10,474 nt of DNA from Actinomycetes bacterium (GTDB taxonomy: Bacteria; Actinomycetota; Acidimicrobiia; Acidimicrobiales; Palsa-688). The stretch's first letter is position 1, and each line of letters begins with the position of its first letter. The stretch spans positions 1 through 10,474 of the forward strand of contig JAKBBS010000118.1 in the NCBI GenBank assembly GCA_021808425.1, written 5' to 3'. A program made the translations under genes and the position numbers. This document shows positions 6,618 to 10,474 of the stretch, piece after piece. The notes beneath the pieces were generated by a model. The model did not search any database. It was not told the DNA's origin and saw only the letters and a list, made by a program, of their open reading frames with translations.

Positions 6618-8195
6618 TTAGCGGCGGGCGCCGAGCGGGCCGACTGGGTGGTCGAGGAACTTGCCTCCGACCGGTCGCCTCACCGTCAATCCGGCCTGGC
6701 GGCCCAACTCCAAGAGCAGCGCTCCCTGGTCGTCTGCGTTATCAATCAAGGTGCACGAAGAAGCCGGCCGTGTCGAGGTGGAGTCGGTCCTGGTGATCCG
6801 CTTCGAGTTCGTGCCGTCGACGAGCGGCTGGATAGCAGCGTCGAGGGACACTTCCACGCGACGTACCTGCGTTCCGAGGAAGCGACCGGCGAGCGCTGCC
6901 ACGATTCCGAGTGACGCGGTCAACCCTGCGAGCGGGTCCGGGTAGGAGACCGCCGGCTCGGAGAAGCAGCCGTCGGTCGTTACCACGGGAGTGCGGGCAG
7001 CGGACGAGGTCGTGACGTCGCCGAGCCCGGACTGGGCGTGTACTCCGCTGCCGTAGGCGACCCAGTCGCGCTGAGGCCCGGGCCGGAACGCCGGAATCGA
7101 CACAAGGATCGCCTCGTCCCCGACCATCTCGGAGATACCCAGGTTGGCGCAAGCTCGGGGCGAGAAGGATTCGACGACGACATCGCAAGTGCCGGCCAGG
7201 TCGGCGAAACGACGCCTCTGCGACGGTATCCGAAGGTCGATGTCCACGTGGCGCTTGGTCCAGTTGAGCGCGTTCCACATGCCCGAGTCGTGTCCAGGGT
7301 CTACCTGCTCGCCACCGGGGTAGATGCCGCCTCCGCGCATTGCGCGGGTTCCGTCAGGGCGAAACGAGGGCTCGACTTTCGTTACTCGGCTCCCGAGTTG
7401 CTCCAAGACCCGGGTGCCAAGAGGTCCCGCCCACATGTTCGTCATGTCGAGGACGGCCGTGTCCAGGGCGCCGGCTCTGCCTTTCCAGGGGCGGCCTTCG
7501 ACGCGATCGTTTAGGTCTCGCGGATCTTGCGGCACAACCCCTTCGAAGCGGATCGGGCACCAGCCGGGCGATCCCGGCGTGTGTGGACCCTTCCCCGATC
7601 GGTGGCTCGCTCGGCGGTAATCGCACACCGCCAGGCGCCACTCCTGCGAGGCTGCTGCGATATCGGCTGCCGGCACGTCAGGTCTCAACGTAGCGAGAAG
7701 TCGATCGAAGTCGTCGGCTGCACCCGAGGCGCCGAGGTCGGCATGGTAGAAGCCTCCGCCCGGGGCTCGACGCGGGGGGCGCGGGCGCATCGGGTTGGGT
7801 GCGCTGTAGGAGGTTGCCATGACGTCCGGTAGGCGAACCTCTAGCGCAACTGCTGTCTCGTGCGCCACTATTGTGGCGCCCGTCAGCCACCCGGCGATCG
7901 CCCCGGCAGCGAGCGTCACGCCGGTCGCGTAATCAAGGCAGCCCTCGGGAAGGCCGGCGTCGCTGAGACGGACAGGAGACGGCGTCAGGAGCGCCCCGCA
8001 GCCGTCTCGTGCTGACTCTGCTGCGAGCGCGATTCGTGCCACACTCACATCGCGAGGCGAGTGACTGGGTCCTGAGGCGGATACAGATGCACCCATCGAG
8101 GCGAGCAGCCAGGCAGCGATGTCGAAGGGTTGACCTTGGTCAGCCACTTCGACACTTAATCCCTCGAGGGGAGCGACGGCTGGTTCCAGGTTCAC
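6618..8195 (-). CDS. CaiB/BaiF (family III) CoA-transferase with apparent internal duplication
   Basis: A 525-residue protein, against about 400 for ordinary family III CoA-transferases, which move CoA between carboxylic acids through an active-site Asp. The recognisable domain begins near residue 246: LGTRVLEQLGSRVTKVEPS (about 259-277), FADLAGTCDVVVESFSPRA (about 330-348) and SYPDPLAGLTASLGIVAAL (417-435), where D420 is the likely nucleophile. Residues 8-42 and 88-128 look like degenerate copies of the same fold: CLDYATGVTLAAGAIAGWLT (86-105) aligns with the D420 segment. After residue 450 only about 75 residues remain, shorter than usual, so the second half may lack part of the fold. GTG 8195 is used as start, since PLEGLSVEV resembles family N-termini. 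There is no good ribosome site, but TAAAGT (8213-8208, minus strand) could be a -10 element giving a very short leader. Substrate unknown. Confidence 0.8.
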   Translation of the reverse strand: MNLEPAVAPLEGLSVEVADQGQPFDIAAWLLASMGASVSASGPSHSPRDVSVARIALAAESARDGCGALLTPSPVRLSDAGLPEGCLDYATGVTLAAGAIAGWLTGATIVAHETAVALEVRLPDVMATSYSAPNPMRPRPPRRAPGGGFYHADLGASGAADDFDRLLATLRPDVPAADIAAASQEWRLAVCDYRRASHRSGKGPHTPGSPGWCPIRFEGVVPQDPRDLNDRVEGRPWKGRAGALDTAVLDMTNMWAGPLGTRVLEQLGSRVTKVEPSFRPDGTRAMRGGGIYPGGEQVDPGHDSGMWNALNWTKRHVDIDLRIPSQRRRFADLAGTCDVVVESFSPRACANLGISEMVGDEAILVSIPAFRPGPQRDWVAYGSGVHAQSGLGDVTTSSAARTPVVTTDGCFSEPAVSYPDPLAGLTASLGIVAALAGRFLGTQVRRVEVSLDAAIQPLVDGTNSKRITRTDSTSTRPASSCTLIDNADDQGALLLELGRQAGLTVRRPVGGKFLDHPVGPLGARR

Positions 8196-8226
8196 GTCCG
8201 AGTTGCTACTTTACTAAAACGCGCTT

Positions 8227-8247
8227 CGAAGTCAGGCGCAGACTTCG
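8227..8247. promoter_or_regulatory. 21-bp inverted repeat in the divergent gap (candidate operator)
   Basis: CGAAGTC (8227-8233) and GACTTCG (8241-8247) are exact reverse complements with a 7-bp spacer. They lie in the 82-bp gap between the minus-strand CoA-transferase and the plus-strand EXPERA/SDR pair. The size suits a dimeric TetR- or GntR-type repressor and the position would allow control of both units. No regulator is encoded next to it. Confidence 0.4.
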
Positions 8248-8277
8248 GCCGACGACCAGACGTTCGTGGAGGATGTG

Positions 8278-8853
8278 ATGGCGATGAAGGAAGCCACTGG
8301 TACAGACCGCCTAACGCTGCGACTTCGGGAGCGTCCTCTCGACGTCGTGATCGTCGCGTTCTTCTGCGTCAACTTGTTTTTCATCACGTATTTCGTCGAC
8401 ATCGAGCAGCTCACCATCGCTGACCCGTCTCACTTCCGTTATCCGATCTGGCCTCCCCACTTCTTCGTCAATCTGGTGCACTCCTACGGGGAGCGCTACG
8501 ACCCGTTGTTGATGGCCCGGCCGCCGTTCTGGAAAATGCTGATCTGGATCGACGCCGTCATATTCGGGCCGTTCTACGCAGTCGCGATCTACGCGTTCGC
8601 GCGGGGCAGAGAATGGATCAGGGTCCCTGCCGTGTTCTGGGGCGGGATGATGACAACCGATGTGCTGGTGATACTGGCGGAGGAGCGGTTCGGCATTTAC
8701 CGCACTCCTCATTTCGCCATGGTGCTGGCGCTGAACCTTCCGTGGCTGCTTCTGCCTCTCGTCGTCGCAACCCGCATGACCCGCCACGCCCATCCTTTCA
8801 CCCGGACGGTCGCGGCGTCGGGCGACCACTTCATCGTGGGGCAGCGAATTTGA
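8278..8853 (+). CDS. EXPERA-domain membrane protein, TMEM97-like
   Basis: A 191-residue protein with four predicted membrane helices (about 22-40, 84-107, 115-134, 144-166). It matches the EXPERA superfamily, which holds the sterol isomerase EBP, TM6SF and TMEM97 (sigma-2 receptor). The block from DPLLMARPP (75-83) through GPFYAVAIYAFARG (97-110) and EWIRVPA (112-118) to MMTTDVLVIL (124-133) mirrors human TMEM97 as I recall it. Acidic residues D41, D75 and D92 align with TMEM97 D29, D56 and E73. ALNLPWLLLP near the end has an N-x-x-W (N153, W156), as in EBP. ATG 8278 is chosen because GGAGG (8268-8272) lies 5 nt upstream; GTG 8266 is in frame but overlaps that site. A sterol- or lipid-binding or isomerase role is inferred from the family only. 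The stop codon overlaps the SDR start. Confidence 0.82.
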   Translation: MAMKEATGTDRLTLRLRERPLDVVIVAFFCVNLFFITYFVDIEQLTIADPSHFRYPIWPPHFFVNLVHSYGERYDPLLMARPPFWKMLIWIDAVIFGPFYAVAIYAFARGREWIRVPAVFWGGMMTTDVLVILAEERFGIYRTPHFAMVLALNLPWLLLPLVVATRMTRHAHPFTRTVAASGDHFIVGQRI

Positions 8854-9689
8854 GGAGGAGGAAAGCTGCGTTCCATCGACCGAAGGTCCTCGATCTTCGG
8901 GATCGATTCGGCTCGACGGCGCTCGTAATCGGCGGCTCAGAAGGCCTGGGCGCAGCTTGGGCGGAGTCACTGGCCAGTAGCGGCCTCGATCTGGTGCTCG
9001 TCGCGCGCCGGGCGGACATCCTGGGCGTTTTTGCCGAAGACTTGAGGAAACGCCACGATGTAAATGTCGAAGCGGTCGCAGGTGACTTGAGGGAGGCCGA
9101 TTGGTTGGACGACCATACAGCCGGCTCGCTCGTGTCGCGCCGAGATGTCGGCTTCGTCGTGGTAAACGCAGCATCGAGCCCGGCGGGGCCGTTTGTCTCC
9201 ACTTCTCTCGACGCGCTGGAGGAGACGGTGCAGGTCAACTGCTTGGGGGCACTCCGTGTCTCTCGCGCCTTCCTGCCGGGGATGGTCCAGCGCGGCACGG
9301 GAGGCTTGGTGCTGATGAGCTCGCTGGCAGGCATGCAGGGAAGCCCTGGTCTCGTCGCTTACGCTGCCACCAAGTCATATCTGCGGGTGCTCGCAGAAGG
9401 GCTGTGGCACGAGGTCCGTCCCGCTGGTGTGGAGGTCATCGCCTGCGTGGCCGGAGCCGTCGAAACGCCTGGCTATGTGAGGAGCACCACCTCTCGGGCG
9501 CCCGGGACGATGACCCCCGATGCGGTAGTCAGAGCGACGCTCGCTTCGATCGGCCGGACACCTGTGGTGGTGCCGGGCAAATTCAATTCTGTCGCCTCTA
9601 CTGTTATGTCGCACGCTATGCCAAGGAGGGCCGCCATCGAGATCATGGCGCGTGCGAACAAGGCAGCCGGTCTTCTGCGCGAGGAATGA
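8850..9689 (+). CDS. Short-chain dehydrogenase/reductase (SDR), probably NADP(H)-dependent
   Basis: A 279-residue classical SDR that would oxidise an alcohol or reduce a ketone. The nucleotide-binding motif GGSEGLG (28-34), Arg residues after strand 2 (VARR, about 51-54, favouring NADP), the N-A-A variant of NNAG (106-108), and the catalytic set N130, S158, Y171 and K175 (YAATK) are all present. No ATG or GTG lies in frame near the expected N-terminus. The best start is TTG 8850, whose last two bases are the first two of the upstream TGA stop, so translation is probably coupled to the EXPERA gene. An unusually strong purine-rich site, GGAGGAGG (8854-8861), lies just inside the frame, but only CTG 8866 follows it and that is out of frame. 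The real start is therefore unsure, the enzyme identity is not. The 3' end recurs in degenerate form at 9850-9921. Confidence 0.88.
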   Translation: MRRRKAAFHRPKVLDLRDRFGSTALVIGGSEGLGAAWAESLASSGLDLVLVARRADILGVFAEDLRKRHDVNVEAVAGDLREADWLDDHTAGSLVSRRDVGFVVVNAASSPAGPFVSTSLDALEETVQVNCLGALRVSRAFLPGMVQRGTGGLVLMSSLAGMQGSPGLVAYAATKSYLRVLAEGLWHEVRPAGVEVIACVAGAVETPGYVRSTTSRAPGTMTPDAVVRATLASIGRTPVVVPGKFNSVASTVMSHAMPRRAAIEIMARANKAAGLLREE

Positions 9690-9729
9690 CACCGCTCGAA
9701 ATACGAGATTTGGCCCGTGTTCGTAGCGA

Positions 9730-9774
9730 ACTGTGCGTGTAATTACACATTTTTCGTGCAATTACACGCACAGT
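9730..9774. repeat. 19-bp inverted repeat made of two 12-bp palindromes (operator pair or terminator)
   Basis: ACTGTGCGTGTAATTACAC (9730-9748) pairs with 9756-9774 at 18 of 19 positions across a 7-nt loop (ATTTTTC). Each arm contains the same 12-mer in direct orientation: GTGTAATTACAC (9737-9748, a perfect palindrome) and GTGCAATTACAC (9756-9767, one change), 19 bp apart. Two tandem dyads at about two helical turns suit paired repressor dimers controlling the thioesterase downstream. Alternatively, because it lies 41 bases after the SDR stop, the long stem may terminate transcription, though no T-run follows. The AT-rich cores stand out from the GC-rich surroundings. Confidence 0.7.
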
Positions 9775-9826
9775 CTTATCCCGGGACTTAAGATGTCGCA
9801 TTTCCCTTAGCCTGTGGCGGCCTGTA

Positions 9827-9847
9827 GGCAACGGCAGCGGCAACGGC
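9827..9847 (+). repeat. Short direct repeat GGCAACGGC x2
   Basis: GGCAACGGC occurs at 9827-9835 and 9839-9847, a 12-bp period, immediately before the degenerate SDR tail. It may mark the junction where similarity to the SDR gene begins. Only two copies are present. Confidence 0.5.
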
Positions 9848-9849
9848 CG

Positions 9850-9921
9850 CGTGCAATGCCGGGGAGAGTCACCATCGACGTCATGGCACGGGCCAGCCAG
9901 GCGACAGGTATTCACCGCTAG
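9850..9921 (+). pseudogene. Degenerate remnant of a second SDR gene (3' end only)
   Basis: Read in frame from 9850 to the TAG at 9919-9921, this stretch gives R-AMPGRVTIDVMARASQATG-IHR. The intact SDR gene ends AMPRRAAIEIMARANKAAG. The shared pattern is AMP-x-R-x-x-I-x-x-MARA-x-x-A-x-G. By hand, 43 of 60 bases match between 9853-9912 and 9615-9674, mostly with third-position changes, so both were once under protein-level selection. Similarity stops abruptly upstream of 9850, where no SDR core is found. This looks like the tail of a diverged paralogue whose body was deleted, not a recent duplication. Confidence 0.7.
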
Positions 9922-9941
9922 AGTGAGCCGCTGAGCTTGTT

Positions 9942-10474
9942 ATGACCCAACCGTTGACTACTACAGACGACCTCGTCGAACTGCTCGACCTGGAACTCCT
10001 CGACAAGGACCTCTACCGGGGGCGCAACGAGACGGCTGCAACGAAGTACCCGGCGCTGTTCGGTGGCCAGGTCGCCGCCCAGGCTCTGCGAGCTGCGGCC
10101 TACAGCGTGCCGGAAGGTCGGATGCCGAACTCGCTGCACGGGTACTTCCTCCGGCCCGGCCAAGTGGACCGCCCGGTAATACTGAGAGTTGACCGCGAAC
10201 GTGACGGGGGATCGTTCTCTGCGCGCCATGTGGTCGCGGTACAAGACGGCGAAGTCATCTTCTCGATGTCGGCGTCGTTCCAGGTTCCAAAGCAAGCACA
10301 ATTGTGGTGCCCGCCATGCGAAGTGGAGATGCAACCCGACGAGCTGAACGAGGGCGGCATCATCGACCGTTTCGAGCACACCGTCGACATCCGAGGGCTT
10401 CCTCCTGCCGTCGCCTACGACCCACAGGACTGGCCGGTACCGGCTCGCATGTGGGTGCGGTCCCGACAGAAGCT
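9942..10474 (+). CDS. tesB: Acyl-CoA thioesterase II (TesB-like), N-terminal part, cut by window end
   Basis: An open frame from ATG 9942 runs off the window and gives 177 complete residues. It carries the first hotdog domain of TesB-type acyl-CoA thioesterases, which hydrolyse acyl-CoA to free acid and CoA. Markers are FGGQVAAQALRAA (about 40-52), PNSLHGYFLRPG (about 62-73), DRERDGGSFSARHVVAVQDG (about 84-103) and FSMSASFQ (about 106-113). The family is about 290 residues with a second hotdog domain holding the catalytic Asp, Thr and Gln, which lies beyond the window, so activity cannot be judged. No strong ribosome site precedes the ATG. TAGAGT (9919-9924) is a possible -10 element. The paired palindrome at 9730-9774 lies about 170 bases upstream and may regulate it. 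Confidence 0.9.
   Translation, partial: MTQPLTTTDDLVELLDLELLDKDLYRGRNETAATKYPALFGGQVAAQALRAAAYSVPEGRMPNSLHGYFLRPGQVDRPVILRVDRERDGGSFSARHVVAVQDGEVIFSMSASFQVPKQAQLWCPPCEVEMQPDELNEGGIIDRFEHTVDIRGLPPAVAYDPQDWPVPARMWVRSRQK

Noticed and set aside
8189..8199. GGTTCACGTCC at the CoA-transferase start as another PHO-box unit.
   Set aside because: There is no second TTCAC unit at 11-bp spacing, and it overlaps the start codon.
8311..9174. 287-residue minus-strand open frame antisense to the EXPERA and SDR genes.
   Set aside because: The translation is low-complexity and Arg/Pro/His-rich with no family motif, while both plus-strand genes carry clear family signatures.
9737..9748. GTGTAATTACAC considered as a CRP/GlxR-type site.
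   Set aside because: Those sites need GTGA-N6-TCAC. Here GTG and CAC are only 6 bases apart and the GTGA/TCAC edges are missing.

Overview
The window is GC-rich bacterial DNA, densely coding, with GTG and TTG starts alongside ATG. Gene content points to an actinobacterium (Actinomycetota). The signs are an F420-type luciferase-like oxidoreductase of the Rv3520c type, several acyl-CoA dehydrogenases, a CaiB/BaiF CoA-transferase and a TesB-type thioesterase. An environmental lineage such as Acidimicrobiia is possible, but I cannot fix the genus from sequence alone. No rRNA, tRNA, CRISPR, transposase or phage gene was seen. No gene-free stretch exceeds 300 bases; the longest is 9690-9941.

Layout. 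(1) 2-82: C-terminal tail of an unrecognised gene (+). (2) 122-1393 (-) and 1538-2728 (+): two acyl-CoA dehydrogenases of different subfamilies, transcribed divergently from a 144-bp gap. (3) 2853-4274 (+): a phosphate:H+ symporter (PHS family) that keeps the known phosphate-binding residues. It is preceded by an 11-bp-periodic direct repeat resembling a PHO box. (4) 4321-5358 (+): an Rv3520c-like LLM oxidoreductase with a perfect 13-bp inverted repeat inside its first codons. It converges on and overlaps (5) a minus-strand pair: an unusual CoA-transferase (6618-8195) with an apparent internal duplication, followed by an EntS/DHA3-type MFS exporter (5345-6595). (6) From an 82-bp divergent gap, plus strand: a TMEM97/EXPERA-like membrane protein (8278-8853) whose stop codon overlaps the probable TTG start of an SDR (8850-9689). 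(7) 9690-9941: a short non-coding region with a striking 19-bp inverted repeat built from two copies of a 12-bp palindrome, then a degenerate copy of the SDR gene's 3' end. (8) 9942-10474: the start of a TesB-type acyl-CoA thioesterase, cut by the window edge.

How the genes may work together (inference). The enzymes fit catabolism of a lipid, isoprenoid or steroid-like compound as CoA thioesters. The CoA-transferase would activate the acid, the ACADs would desaturate it, the SDR and LLM enzyme would do hydride chemistry, the thioesterase would release or recycle CoA, and the MFS proteins would transport. The EXPERA protein belongs to a superfamily of sterol isomerases and sterol-binding proteins, which makes a sterol/steroid-type substrate attractive but unproven. 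The phosphate symporter with its PHO-box-like site looks like a separately regulated function placed among these genes.
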